From positions 4,003,001-4,067,000 of the forward strand of contig NZ_CP015136.1 of NCBI RefSeq assembly GCF_001618865.1: a stretch of DNA of 64,000 nucleotides, read 5' to 3'. The stretch is from Luteitalea pratensis. GTDB lineage: Bacteria; Acidobacteriota; Vicinamibacteria; Vicinamibacterales; Vicinamibacteraceae. Positions within the stretch are counted from its first letter, which is position 1. Each line of letters opens with the position of its first letter. The notes beneath the pieces are model-generated. The model had not been told where the DNA came from. It saw only the letters and a program-made list of their open reading frames with translations, and did not search any database. A program made the position numbers and the translations under genes. Shown one piece after another: positions 34,967 through 44,232 of the stretch.

Positions 34967-37533
34967 CACACGATCGACGTGAGCAAGGCGACGGCTCCAG
35001 CCAGTGTCGCCGTGGCGACGGCCCCGGTGATCATCTTTGCGCGCTTCATCGCTCGCGCCTTCTGAGGAACGAATACCTCGTGTGGCGGCCACGTGGCGGG
35101 GGTCACCGACGGAACCGGCGCCGACGCGTCACGGTTGGCCAGCGCCCACGCGTGTCGCCAGCCATGCGCGAGCAGCAGGATCACCGGACGCGCGAGCGAC
35201 TTGCGTCGATCGGCCGTCAGGGTATCGACCGAATAGCGGAAGAAGAAGTCCGCGCGCTCGAAGAAACGCTCGCGCTCCGCTCCGGAGGCGTGCAGCGCCG
35301 CGTACATGAACACCTCGCTCTTGCGGATGTCCTGCGCGGGCCACGTCTCGGTCGGGAACTCCAGCACCTCGGGCTTTTCGAGGTACGGGTACTCGTGTTC
35401 CGCCATCCACCGTGCGAAATGCAGCAGCGTCTCGCGAGCATAGGCGTAAGCGGCATCGAGACGTCCGAGTTCGGCGCGGTAGTCGAGGTACTTGCCGAGC
35501 GACTGCAGGAACATCGTGTAGAACCATTTGCGCTCGATGTCCGGCAGGTTCAACGCGGCGATGTCCTGTCGTGGGTGGACGGCGCGGCGGATGACCTGAT
35601 CGGCCTTCTCGAGGAACCGCGCATCGCCGCTCAGGCGATGTGCGTCGATGAGCGCGTTGAGCGAGTTGCCCGATCCCCGGCCGGGCCCATGGTAGAACTC
35701 GCTTGCCGACGCCGTCGCCAACCCGGTATGGCCGCCGTCCAGCCACTTGAACGGGGTCTTCGTGCCATCGTCGATGTCGATGACGAACTGACCGAGCGCG
35801 ATCGCGGTCTCGCGGCTGAGCGGGTTCCCGGTCAGGAACCAGTGCGTCATCAAGCCGGTGGTGTAGTTCTGCTCGGAGGCGGGTCCGCCGCCGTGCGAGC
35901 CCGCAGCCTTGGGGTAGGTGCGATGGGTCGCCTTGCCGGCGTCGATGTAATGCACCGTGTGCCAGAAGAGGCCGTTGTTGTAGGCGGCCTTGTCCTCGGT
36001 GGTGTGGTAGATGTCCACGTCCACCACGTGGCTGGCGAGCGCGTCACAATGCGGCCACCAACGAGGGTCGCCACTGCGCAGGAACTGCACGGCGAATCCG
36101 AAGACCGGGTCGTACTGGTTGTTGTAGTGCGAGACGAGCGGTTCGGGGCCCTGGTGGCGTACCGCCTCGTGATCGCCGTAGATGTCGCCGAAATGGCGCC
36201 ACCCGTACTCGTCGACCCGTTCGCGCTTGTGCGCGAACGTGTCGGCGCCTTCGATCGCCTGACGGACGAGGGCGATGTACGCGGCGTGTGGATCGCGCGC
36301 CTCCGGGAGCAGCTGCGCGATGGCGCCGGTCGCGGCCGTCCAGGCTGGATCGATGACGGGAACGAGCGGCGAGCGCCACCAGTCGAGCGCGACGTCCGTG
36401 ATGCCGTCGTCGCCGAACGCGAGGGCGAACACGTGCGTGCGCTGTTCGCCACCCTGCAGTTCATGGCCGTCCGGATACTCGCGCGGCCACAACGAGTAAC
36501 TCACTCCTTCCGCGTCGATGGCCAGCTGCTTCGGGCAGTTCTGCCAGAACTGCCTCGTGGCCAGCGTGATCGCGCCGGCAGATGTCTGCAGATGGAGGAG
36601 TGGCGTCGCTCGCAGCCCGGTGATGCCATCGCTCCGGCGGTACCCACGTATCGTCTGGGGGACTCGGCCGTCTCGATTGACGTGATTGGTCCCCTGCCAG
36701 CGCTCGCCGCCGCTCGATTCCTGGTAGAGCGCGAACGGCAGGGCGACACCGGCAAGGTCCTCTCCTGCGTCGGCCGAACACGCCGCCGCCGACACGCGAT
36801 CCCGGGCCGGAAGGCGGAGCGCGAACGTGACGTCCTCGAGCAGGAGCGAGCCCGAGTCGCCGAGTTCCCAATGGCCGCCGGGATGTTCAGCCTTGCGGGG
36901 ATTCCGGAGCGTGATCGCCACCTGCATCACCGGCAAGCCGGCGTACACGGTGATCTGCCACTCGACGTACGCGAGGGCCCTGCCGGCGTCCATGTGTTGC
37001 CCGCTGGCGCGAATCAGCGCGTGGGACGGACCCGCGCGTTCGACCCACACCCGGTCCACCGACACCGGAATCTCGGCGCCTCCTGCCGCCGTCAGCAACA
37101 GCCCGCTGCTGGCGATATCGCAGACCTCACGGCCATCGATGCTTGCGGCCAGCACCGGCCACCGGCCGCCCGTGCCCAGGGTGAGTTGCAGCCGGCCAGT
37201 GTCGACCAACACACGCAAGCCGTCGCGCCGAATCAGCGACGGGCGCTGCGAGGCCTTGGTGGCCTCGGCAACGGCGAGCGCCACGCCCGAAGGTGTCGCG
37301 TCATCCTGGTTGACGCGGAGGCTGACGAGTGCCCAACGGGCCGAGCCGTCCGACCAGCGATCGAGTACATCGGTCTGCAAGGCGCCGTCGCTGCCGTCGA
37401 CCCGCAAATCGACATCCTTCACCAGGCCGCGCGGCAGCGGCACCCCGCAGACGACCGGCTCACCTCGACGAGTCAGCGGTGAAGCGGAGGCAAAGGAGAG
37501 AACGAACGGAACGTGTGAGTCGGCCGAAGTCAC
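34963..37533 (-). CDS. Large PcRGLX/YetA-like protein with C-terminal membrane anchor
   Basis: The 856-aa protein has an N-terminal ~350-residue beta-rich part (VPLPRGLVKDV, RWSDGSARWALVSLRV) similar to the RIFT-barrel start of PcRGLX/YetA-type rhamnogalacturonan-lyase-like proteins. An alpha/alpha-barrel-like region follows: WRHFGDIYGDHEAV, VSHYNNQYDPVFGFAVQFLR, HYIDAGKATHRTYPKA and HTGLATASASEFYHGPGRG. A single C-terminal helix (MITGAVATATLAGAVALLTS) is last. No N-terminal signal is evident, so topology is unclear. GTG 37533 overlaps the upstream stop. Its own stop TAG is supplied by a REP copy. Suggested role: processing the polysaccharide made by this operon; the family match is moderate. 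Confidence 0.65.
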   Translation of the reverse strand: MTSADSHVPFVLSFASASPLTRRGEPVVCGVPLPRGLVKDVDLRVDGSDGALQTDVLDRWSDGSARWALVSLRVNQDDATPSGVALAVAEATKASQRPSLIRRDGLRVLVDTGRLQLTLGTGGRWPVLAASIDGREVCDIASSGLLLTAAGGAEIPVSVDRVWVERAGPSHALIRASGQHMDAGRALAYVEWQITVYAGLPVMQVAITLRNPRKAEHPGGHWELGDSGSLLLEDVTFALRLPARDRVSAAACSADAGEDLAGVALPFALYQESSGGERWQGTNHVNRDGRVPQTIRGYRRSDGITGLRATPLLHLQTSAGAITLATRQFWQNCPKQLAIDAEGVSYSLWPREYPDGHELQGGEQRTHVFALAFGDDGITDVALDWWRSPLVPVIDPAWTAATGAIAQLLPEARDPHAAYIALVRQAIEGADTFAHKRERVDEYGWRHFGDIYGDHEAVRHQGPEPLVSHYNNQYDPVFGFAVQFLRSGDPRWWPHCDALASHVVDVDIYHTTEDKAAYNNGLFWHTVHYIDAGKATHRTYPKAAGSHGGGPASEQNYTTGLMTHWFLTGNPLSRETAIALGQFVIDIDDGTKTPFKWLDGGHTGLATASASEFYHGPGRGSGNSLNALIDAHRLSGDARFLEKADQVIRRAVHPRQDIAALNLPDIERKWFYTMFLQSLGKYLDYRAELGRLDAAYAYARETLLHFARWMAEHEYPYLEKPEVLEFPTETWPAQDIRKSEVFMYAALHASGAERERFFERADFFFRYSVDTLTADRRKSLARPVILLLAHGWRHAWALANRDASAPVPSVTPATWPPHEVFVPQKARAMKRAKMITGAVATATLAGAVALLTSIVW

Positions 37534-39095
37534 GCAGTCGGGGTTCCTGAACGGAGCAGCCAGTAGTCCTTGAAGACGACGAAGCGGCCCATCACCAGCG
37601 CATCCAGGGGCGTGGTGTAGGTGACGGCGAGGGCGTCGATGGGCCGGGCGGCCACCGCGCCGTCAGCCGCCGCCAGTCGACTGACGACCAGTGCGGGGTG
37701 GCCGGTGCGCGCCTCGTGATGCGCCAGCAACTGGTGGAATCCCGGGGCGCCGCTGTCACACGCGACCACGAGGTCGATGATCCCGTGCTTGTTCGCGGCT
37801 CCATCAAAGGCGGCAGTGTGTGCGGGCGGGACAGTGAGTCGGGCGCGCTGTCCTGGCGCCGGCGCCCGGTCTCCGAAGATGCGCGTGGCGGTCGCGGCGG
37901 TGAGCATCACGGTCAACAGGCTGTCGACGGATCGGTGCCGCAGGTACACGTTGACGTTGTCGCGGCTATAGCGTTCCGCCGCATCGGCAACGACCACGCG
38001 CGACCCGCAGGGAACGTCCCCGAAGTCGGCGCGCCCCTCGAACCACGCGACGAGCTTGCCAGCGGCAAGCAGGGCGCTGATGCGGTCCATGAGTCGTTCC
38101 GGTCGGGGCTCGTAGAGGTAGTCGAGACGCGACGACTCGAGCGCCAGCTTGACGTCAGCCTCCGAGAAGTTTTCTCCGATCCCCTGTAGCCGGACGCCCT
38201 CGCCTGGCGCGAGGGCCCCAATCGCGGCACCGATCACGGCGCCACGCGCGTCAGGACAGGGGAGCACGTCGGCCAGTCGATGTCGGCTGACCGCGGGAAG
38301 TGTCCCGACGCGGCCGCCGACGATGGCGCGACCGTCGCCGCCGACGTCGTTGAGGATTTCGCGGACGCGAACGAGGAAGGCCGACGCGAGGGCTGCACGC
38401 AGCATCTGGGCGCCCACGTGAGGTGAGTCGGCGCTGTCGAGAGCCACGGAGACCGTTGCGGATGCGTCGGCAATCAGCCGCTCCAGTGCTTCACGAGCAA
38501 CGTCAACTGCGGCCGGGCCCGCCGCCATGACGGGCCGCATGGCGCCGTCCCAGCGCGCCTCGGGCTGGCGGCCCTCCGCGAGGCTCTGCAAGGCGTGCCA
38601 CGGTTCCCGTCGGCCCTGCCCCAGGGCGGCCGACAGACGAGCCGCAGCGGCGGCCAGGTCCCCGTAGCCCGTGATGTGGACCAATCCGCCATCGCTTGCC
38701 AGCCAGGCATCAGCGATCCCGGCATACAGCACCGGTTGGCCTGGTTCGAGCGTCTCCGCGAACGCGCGGGTGGCCCGATCGGCATCCATTGTCGTGGCCG
38801 TACCCACGACAAGCCCTCGACCACGCGCGTACGCTTCCACGTCAGCGGGGACCTGCGCGACGCCGCCGACTGCCGGCGTATCGGTCACCAGGCACACTTG
38901 TGCGACCTCGTCCCACGACGCCCCGGCCGCTGCCAGGCAGCGCGCCGCGACGACCCACGGGTCGGGCACCGCGAGCAGTCCGATCTCGCGCACACCGACG
39001 ACGCTGCCTGCGTCGAGCGCGGCAAGCAAGCGACCGCGTGAGCCGACGGCTGCCGCTCCGTGGGAGTGCCAGCCTCCGAGCGCGAGCGTGATCAC
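37530..39095 (-). CDS. Degenerate carbamoyltransferase-like protein (NodU/CmcH family)
   Basis: The 521-aa protein has the overall two-domain layout of NodU/CmcH carbamoyltransferases, and sits directly downstream (4-nt gap) of a canonical one. The N-terminus ITLALGGWHSHGAAAVGSRG mirrors the family start GISGxHxxSA. The C-terminal domain shows AGKLVAWFEGRADFGDVPCG where GPRALG is expected, and RSVDSLLTVML. The ending TYTTPLDALVMGRFVVFKDY keeps the family PLDAL end motif. The HHxxH and GPRALG active-site motifs are missing, so catalysis is doubtful. It may be a non-catalytic partner or a diverged enzyme. GTG 39095 chosen by spacing to the upstream stop. Confidence 0.7.
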   Translation of the reverse strand: MITLALGGWHSHGAAAVGSRGRLLAALDAGSVVGVREIGLLAVPDPWVVAARCLAAAGASWDEVAQVCLVTDTPAVGGVAQVPADVEAYARGRGLVVGTATTMDADRATRAFAETLEPGQPVLYAGIADAWLASDGGLVHITGYGDLAAAAARLSAALGQGRREPWHALQSLAEGRQPEARWDGAMRPVMAAGPAAVDVAREALERLIADASATVSVALDSADSPHVGAQMLRAALASAFLVRVREILNDVGGDGRAIVGGRVGTLPAVSRHRLADVLPCPDARGAVIGAAIGALAPGEGVRLQGIGENFSEADVKLALESSRLDYLYEPRPERLMDRISALLAAGKLVAWFEGRADFGDVPCGSRVVVADAAERYSRDNVNVYLRHRSVDSLLTVMLTAATATRIFGDRAPAPGQRARLTVPPAHTAAFDGAANKHGIIDLVVACDSGAPGFHQLLAHHEARTGHPALVVSRLAAADGAVAARPIDALAVTYTTPLDALVMGRFVVFKDYWLLRSGTPTA

Positions 39096-39099
39096 GCAA

Positions 39100-40929
39100 T
39101 CACCGGCGCGAGGACGGGTGGGCAACGAGGTACGGCCCCATGGCCAGGTACTCGAGGTTCCCCTGCAAGAACGCCCGGATGGCATCGTCGGGGGCGCAGA
39201 CGATCGGCTCCTCGTGCATGTTGAAGCTCGTGTTGATCACCGAGGGCACGCCGGTGAGCTTGTGGAACTCCGTGAGCACCGCATGGAAGCTCGGGTTGGA
39301 CTCGGGCGTCACCAGTTGCGGCCGGGCGGTGCCGTCCACGTGCACGGCCGCGGGTGAATCCTTGCGCATCTTCTCCGTGCAATCGAAGGTCACGGTCATG
39401 AACTGCGCGGCATACTCGGCGCCGTCGATGTTCTTGTAACACTCGTGCCGGTGCTCGCTGAGCGTGGCCGGCGCGAACGGCATGAACTCCGTACGACCCA
39501 GGCGCTGATTGAGCCACTGGTTCACTTCGGGCTCGTGCGCGTGATACAGGATCGAACGGTTCCCGAGCGCGCGTGGGCCGTACTCCATGCGCCCGTTGAA
39601 GCGGGCGACGACCTTGCCGCTCGCGATGAGCTGGGCGATCTTGGGCTCGATGGTGGGGTAGTGGTCGAAGGGCAACCGCGCCGTGCGGAGCGCGTCCTCG
39701 ATCTGCTTGTCCGAGTACTCGGGCCCCAGGTAGACATCCTTGACCGCAGCCCACGTCTTGCCTGGCTGGATGAACGGCAACAGGGCGGCACCCGTGCCGC
39801 AGCCACCGTCGCCCATGTCGGGATGGATGAAGATCTTCTCGACGCCAGGAATTTCCTTGATGCGCTGGTTCAGCTTGACGTTGGCGACCACACCACCAGA
39901 CAGCACGACGTTCTTGACACCGGTCTGCTTGACGTAGTGGGCCACGTACGCCGTGGCCACGACTTCGAGCACGTGCTGGTAGGCCGCAGCGACGTCGATC
40001 TTCGGGAACTGGCTGGCCAGCATCCGCACGAAGTAGATGTTGTTGGCTTCCTTGATGCGGAAGTCACCGGGCTCCTGGTCGAAGCGTGACAGCAGCAGGT
40101 CGCGCAGGATGTAGGGATCGCCGTACGCGGCCAGGCCGACGATCTTCCCTTCATGCCGACTCGGCTTGAATCCGAGTCCCGACGTCACCGACTCGTAGAA
40201 CGTGCCGAGCGAATGCGGGTACTTGATGCCGTGCAGGCGCGTGATCTCGCCGCCGCGGCCCAGGCTTGCGCTGCCGGCGAGACCGGATCCGTAGCCGTCG
40301 AGCGTGATGATCACCGCCTCATCGAAGCCGCTCGTGAAGTACGCGTTGGCCGAGTGCGTCTCGTGGTGCTCGTACCGCTTCAACTTTGGCAGCAGTCCGA
40401 CATCGGCGAGGCCGTTCTCGAGTTCCTCATGCCACTTCTTGTGATAGTTCGAAGCGCCCTGGCCCCACTGGTCCGAGCCGCGCCGGGCGACGTTGCGTGA
40501 GACGAGACTCTCGCTTGCGAGCACCCGATAGGCGAGGTTCTTGACCAGGCTCTTTTCCATCCGCTCGTTCGGATCACCGAGCCCAGGAATGACCTGCGAG
40601 CGTTTCGGGACGCGCCCGAGCGCTTCCTTGATCTGCCGCTGCGTGTCTGCCGACTCGGTCTCCCCGAGCCAGCGCGCCTCCTCCTCGAGGCTCTTCGTGA
40701 AGAGCCTCGTCTCTTCGTCCCATGGCAGGAACGCGTAACTCACCTCGTCGATCTCTTCGGCGGCCCAGCCCGTGAATTCCATGCCGTCCTGGAGCGACTG
40801 CCACGGGAAGCCGTCCTGCAACTTGACGCGGGTGAAGCGCTCTTCGCCGGCGGCATAGACGATGCGGCCGTCCTCCACGAACGTGACGGTGGAGTCCTTG
40901 TCGAGGGGAGAGATGCCGAGAACCTTCAT
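39100..40929 (-). CDS. Carbamoyltransferase (NodU/CmcH family)
   Basis: Transfers carbamoyl from carbamoyl phosphate to a hydroxyl, likely on a sugar of the exopolysaccharide. The 609-aa protein keeps the N-terminal MKVLGISPLDKDSTVTFVED, the metal-binding Kae1-like motif EHHETHSANAYF, then ITLDGYGSGLAGS, VVLSGGVVANVKLNQRI. The C-terminal domain has YGPRALGNRSIL, and ends VINTSFNMHEEPIV with NLEYLAMGPYLV. ATG 40929 overlaps the upstream deacetylase stop. It precedes the degenerate paralogue, so both are made together. Confidence 0.93.
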   Translation of the reverse strand: MKVLGISPLDKDSTVTFVEDGRIVYAAGEERFTRVKLQDGFPWQSLQDGMEFTGWAAEEIDEVSYAFLPWDEETRLFTKSLEEEARWLGETESADTQRQIKEALGRVPKRSQVIPGLGDPNERMEKSLVKNLAYRVLASESLVSRNVARRGSDQWGQGASNYHKKWHEELENGLADVGLLPKLKRYEHHETHSANAYFTSGFDEAVIITLDGYGSGLAGSASLGRGGEITRLHGIKYPHSLGTFYESVTSGLGFKPSRHEGKIVGLAAYGDPYILRDLLLSRFDQEPGDFRIKEANNIYFVRMLASQFPKIDVAAAYQHVLEVVATAYVAHYVKQTGVKNVVLSGGVVANVKLNQRIKEIPGVEKIFIHPDMGDGGCGTGAALLPFIQPGKTWAAVKDVYLGPEYSDKQIEDALRTARLPFDHYPTIEPKIAQLIASGKVVARFNGRMEYGPRALGNRSILYHAHEPEVNQWLNQRLGRTEFMPFAPATLSEHRHECYKNIDGAEYAAQFMTVTFDCTEKMRKDSPAAVHVDGTARPQLVTPESNPSFHAVLTEFHKLTGVPSVINTSFNMHEEPIVCAPDDAIRAFLQGNLEYLAMGPYLVAHPSSRR

Positions 40930-41981
40930 GAATGCTGTGCCTGTCCTGCCAGGAACTTCGAGCGGAAGTCCGCGGGCGTCGAGGGGAGCCCCTGCAGCTC
41001 CCCGAAGAAGAATGCGCAGTACGCGTCGATGGTGTCGAGGAACTGCTGCAACTGGAGGGCCGAGCGCACGTACGGCGTGTGCCCGACGTCGAGTGAGGGA
41101 CTGTGGAATGTCAGTGAAAACGTGCGCAGCCCCTCGCGCAAGAGCGTGCGGGTCACGGCCTTCATCTCCTCGAGGGTGGAGGCCTCCGGCGACAACATGA
41201 TCCGGTTGGTCACGCCGAGCCTCGCCAGGATGCCCGCCGCCTTCACCCGCTCGCCCAGGGAAGAGGCGGCAATGGCCTGCAGAGGAGCCTTCAGGGAACC
41301 CGCCCAGCCTGCATACCCGTGGGTGAGGGGCAGCTCGAGCAGGCGGCCCGCCTGCATCATGAACGCCCGCGAGTCGAAGCCGCGGAAGTCCGGCCCTCCA
41401 TCGTCGGAGGGCGGCAGCGTCGGGTTGATGCTCGCATCCGTGTCGTAGCCATGATCGACCAGCCACGCGAGCGTGTTCGTGCCGAGCCCATACCGGCCGG
41501 CCTTGTAGACGAGCGGGGTCACCCCGGCGTGCGAGACGATGGCCTCGTGGAGCGTCGTCAGCTTGCGCATCTCGAGATCGGGGTCGAGGTTGCACGCGTA
41601 GCTGTGAAAGCCGTCCACCGGCTCCTCGAAGGGCGGCGTCACCCAGGGGTGCAGGTGGGCGCCAACCTGGCAGCGGTTCGCCTGCGCGAATTCGACGAGG
41701 GGCGCGTACCCCTCGTCCTGGGTGGCGACACAGTAGTCGATGACATAGGTCGGCCGGATGGCATAGCGATCGAAGATGGCCTGGCCGCGTTCAACGTGAC
41801 ACATCGCCCGGACACTGGTGCTCGCCCTCGTGAAGGGCGCTCGCCAGTCGAACTCCTCCTCGGTATCCACCACCACGAACAACAGTGGGCGGGTCGACCG
41901 GACGCCGAGGTACTCCGCGCCGAGTACCTCGGGCGTAAGCGGGCGCAGGGGCGACGATGCGACGGTTGGGGAGGCACTCAC
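40926..41981 (-). CDS. Polysaccharide deacetylase-like protein (WalW-type)
   Basis: The 351-aa protein resembles the WalW/NodB-like group. The catalytic-site strand is RPLLFVVVDTEEEFDWRAPF (Asp-Thr-Glu in place of the usual DD), then QVGAHLHPWVTPP (metal His pair), YKAGRYGLGTNTL and FSLTFHSPSLDVGHTPY with a late His. No signal peptide is seen. GTG 41981 is 1 nt from the stop of the upstream deacetylase gene. It probably removes acetyl groups from lipid-linked glycan in the cytoplasm, or has another CE4-like role; activity is unproven. Confidence 0.75.
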   Translation of the reverse strand: MSASPTVASSPLRPLTPEVLGAEYLGVRSTRPLLFVVVDTEEEFDWRAPFTRASTSVRAMCHVERGQAIFDRYAIRPTYVIDYCVATQDEGYAPLVEFAQANRCQVGAHLHPWVTPPFEEPVDGFHSYACNLDPDLEMRKLTTLHEAIVSHAGVTPLVYKAGRYGLGTNTLAWLVDHGYDTDASINPTLPPSDDGGPDFRGFDSRAFMMQAGRLLELPLTHGYAGWAGSLKAPLQAIAASSLGERVKAAGILARLGVTNRIMLSPEASTLEEMKAVTRTLLREGLRTFSLTFHSPSLDVGHTPYVRSALQLQQFLDTIDAYCAFFFGELQGLPSTPADFRSKFLAGQAQHS

Positions 41982-41982
41982 G

Positions 41983-42843
41983 TCAGTGGGTGTGAACGGA
42001 CGCCAGGTGCGGCGTGACGATGCTGCCGAGCGTGCCGAATCGGAAGTCGCGGAGCATCTGATCGAGCCGTGCCGCGCATTTGTCGAGATTGCGGTAGTGC
42101 CGGATACGCGTGAGCGGCGACAGGGGCATCACTGGCTGCCCAGGGTCCACTTCCCACGGATGCAGGTAGAAGATGGCAGGCATGCCCTCGGCGTTCACAC
42201 GGCGGATGCCCCAGCGGGTCCACGCGTAGGGAAGCAGCCGAAAATACCCACCCCCGGCCGTCGGCAGATTCTTGCCGAGCCGGACGGTCGACGACGGCAC
42301 CTCCACGATCGGGCCGGCCGTCGTGTGCCGGAGGTGAATCGTGCGCGGCGCATCCGGGATGCCGTAGCGATCGTGGTGGATGGGGAAGATGCTCGCGTCG
42401 TAGCGATAGCCTTCCTCGACCAGCACGTCGAGCGCCCAGAGCGATCGTTCGACGATCGAGAAGCTGGGCGCCCGATAGCCGAGCACCGGCTGACCGGTCA
42501 GATCCTGGAGCAGCGCGCGGGCCTCTCGGACGTCGGCCCGGAATTCCTGACGCGATTGGTCGTAGATCAGCTGATGCCAGAACCCGTGCGAGGCTACCTC
42601 GTGCCCGCGCGCGGCGATCTCCCTGACCAGGTCGGGATCGCGGCGGGCGACCCATCCGAGCACGAAGCAGGTCCCGCGCACGCCAGCGCCATCGAATATG
42701 TCGAGCAGCAATCGCGTGTTCTGGCCGACGCGCGAGGGCAGTGAATCCCACTCGGCGCGTGGCGCGGCCCCGGCCAATGCCGACGCGTGGAAATAGTCCT
42801 CGACGTCGATGGTCAGGGCGTTGATGACGGGGGCCGGTGCCAT
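41983..42843 (-). CDS. XrtA system polysaccharide deacetylase (DUF3473 C-terminus)
   Basis: CE4 deacetylase of the PEP-CTERM-locus type (TIGR03006). In 286 aa it has NALTIDVEDYFHASAL (catalytic Asp pair), GHEVASHGFWHQLIYDQS (metal His pair), VLGYRAPSFSIVERS (Arg-containing motif), YDASIFPIHHDRYGIP and the DUF3473 tail FYLHPWEVDPGQP. ATG 42843 is 4 nt below the stop of the priming transferase; TTG 42846 is in frame. It acts on N-acetyl sugars of the exopolysaccharide. Confidence 0.92.
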   Translation of the reverse strand: MAPAPVINALTIDVEDYFHASALAGAAPRAEWDSLPSRVGQNTRLLLDIFDGAGVRGTCFVLGWVARRDPDLVREIAARGHEVASHGFWHQLIYDQSRQEFRADVREARALLQDLTGQPVLGYRAPSFSIVERSLWALDVLVEEGYRYDASIFPIHHDRYGIPDAPRTIHLRHTTAGPIVEVPSSTVRLGKNLPTAGGGYFRLLPYAWTRWGIRRVNAEGMPAIFYLHPWEVDPGQPVMPLSPLTRIRHYRNLDKCAARLDQMLRDFRFGTLGSIVTPHLASVHTH

Positions 42844-42847
42844 CAAC

Positions 42848-44230
42848 CTACGTCCCGCGGCGCAGGACCACTGTCTGCACCGTCTTGAACAACACGAACA
42901 CGTCGAAGGCCACGCTGAGGTGCTTGATGTAGAACAGGTCGTACTGCAATTTCTCGACCGCGTCCTCCACCGACGCGCCGTACGTGTACATCACCTGCGC
43001 CCATCCGGTCACACCGCGCTTGACCACGTGCCGCTGCCGATAGAACGGGATCTGGTCCGACAGCTGATCGACGAACTCCGGCCGCTCCGGCCGGGGCCCG
43101 ACAAAGCTCATGTCGCCGACGAGCACGTTCCACAACTGCGGCAGTTCGTCGAGGCGGGTCTTGCGGCAGAACAGGCCGACCGCAGTGACGCGCGGGTCAT
43201 TCTTCTGGGCCCACACCGCACCGGACGCGGCCTCGGCATCCTGGCGCATCGACCGGAACTTGTGCACGGTGAAGAGCCGCCCGTTCTGGCCAACGCGCAC
43301 CTGGTGATACAAGGCCGGGCCCGGCGACGTCAGGCGGATCGCCACGCCGACGACCAGCATGATCGGCCACGCGATCAGCAGGCCGAAAATCGCGAGCATG
43401 ACGTCGAATACCCGTTTGAAGAACAGCTGCAGGCGCGACGTCCGGAAGCCCTCGTTGAAGATCAGGTAGCTGGGGCGCAGGTTCTCGACCGCGATCTTGC
43501 CGGTGTACTGCTCGTAGACGGCCGACAGGTGATCGAACCGCACGCCGTCGAGTTTCATGTCGAGTAGACGCTCCATGGGCAGCTTGCCACGGGCATCCAC
43601 CAGGCTCACCACCACGCGTTCGACGCGCTGGTCGCGGACGATCTGCGGAATCTCGTCGACCCTGCCGAGGACCGGGAATCCCATCCCCTCGGTCGTCGCC
43701 TCGTTGTCCGCGAAGCCGACGATCTCGACACCCAGCTCCTTGCGGCGCTGTGCGAGTTCGAGGGCGAGTTCACGGGCGGCGTGACTGCCACCGACCACGA
43801 GCAGCCGCTCGGCCGGGCCCACCGCCACCGACAGCCACTCGAAGGCGAAGCGCCACCCGGCGACGGTGATCACGACCAGCATGGAGGCGACGAGGAAGAC
43901 GCCGCGTCCGATGATCAGGGCCGGCAGGATGTAGTAGGTCAGCGCCAGAACCAGGGACGCGGCGCCGAGTGCCTGCAGCACCCGCACGATCAACTCACGA
44001 CGATCGGCGACGACGCGCAGGTCGTACAGCTCCGCGTAATACAACGACATCTGGCAGACCACGGCGACAAGGACGGCCTTGGGCCACGTCGTGGCAAGCG
44101 CGTCGGGAGACCAAGCGCCCTCGCCGAGCCACAGCCGCGCCGCGGTCAGCAGCGACGAGACGATCAGGACGCTTTCGAAGGCAATCAGCAGCGCCGGGCG
44201 CCACGTGAGTGCGGTCGGGAGGATCGGCAC
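42848..44230 (-). CDS. XrtA system polyprenyl glycosylphosphotransferase (priming enzyme)
   Basis: Initiates repeat-unit synthesis by putting a sugar 1-phosphate on undecaprenyl phosphate. The 460-aa protein (TIGR03013 type) has four to five N-terminal membrane helices and a CoA-binding-like domain (LLVVGGSHAARELALELAQR). A further helix follows at FDVMLAIFGLLIAWPIML, and then the catalytic domain: VGQNGRLFTVHKFRSM with QDAE, FCRKTRLDELPQLWNVL, GDMSFVGPRPERPEF and GVTGWAQVMYTYG. GTG 44230 is 2 nt below the BY-kinase stop codon. Confidence 0.95.
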   Translation of the reverse strand: MPILPTALTWRPALLIAFESVLIVSSLLTAARLWLGEGAWSPDALATTWPKAVLVAVVCQMSLYYAELYDLRVVADRRELIVRVLQALGAASLVLALTYYILPALIIGRGVFLVASMLVVITVAGWRFAFEWLSVAVGPAERLLVVGGSHAARELALELAQRRKELGVEIVGFADNEATTEGMGFPVLGRVDEIPQIVRDQRVERVVVSLVDARGKLPMERLLDMKLDGVRFDHLSAVYEQYTGKIAVENLRPSYLIFNEGFRTSRLQLFFKRVFDVMLAIFGLLIAWPIMLVVGVAIRLTSPGPALYHQVRVGQNGRLFTVHKFRSMRQDAEAASGAVWAQKNDPRVTAVGLFCRKTRLDELPQLWNVLVGDMSFVGPRPERPEFVDQLSDQIPFYRQRHVVKRGVTGWAQVMYTYGASVEDAVEKLQYDLFYIKHLSVAFDVFVLFKTVQTVVLRRGT

Positions 44231-44232
44231 CG

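Noticed and set aside
35080-37482. 800-aa plus-strand open frame opposite the YetA-like gene
   Set aside because: Shadow frame; the minus-strand gene is coupled to its operon and has coherent domain features.
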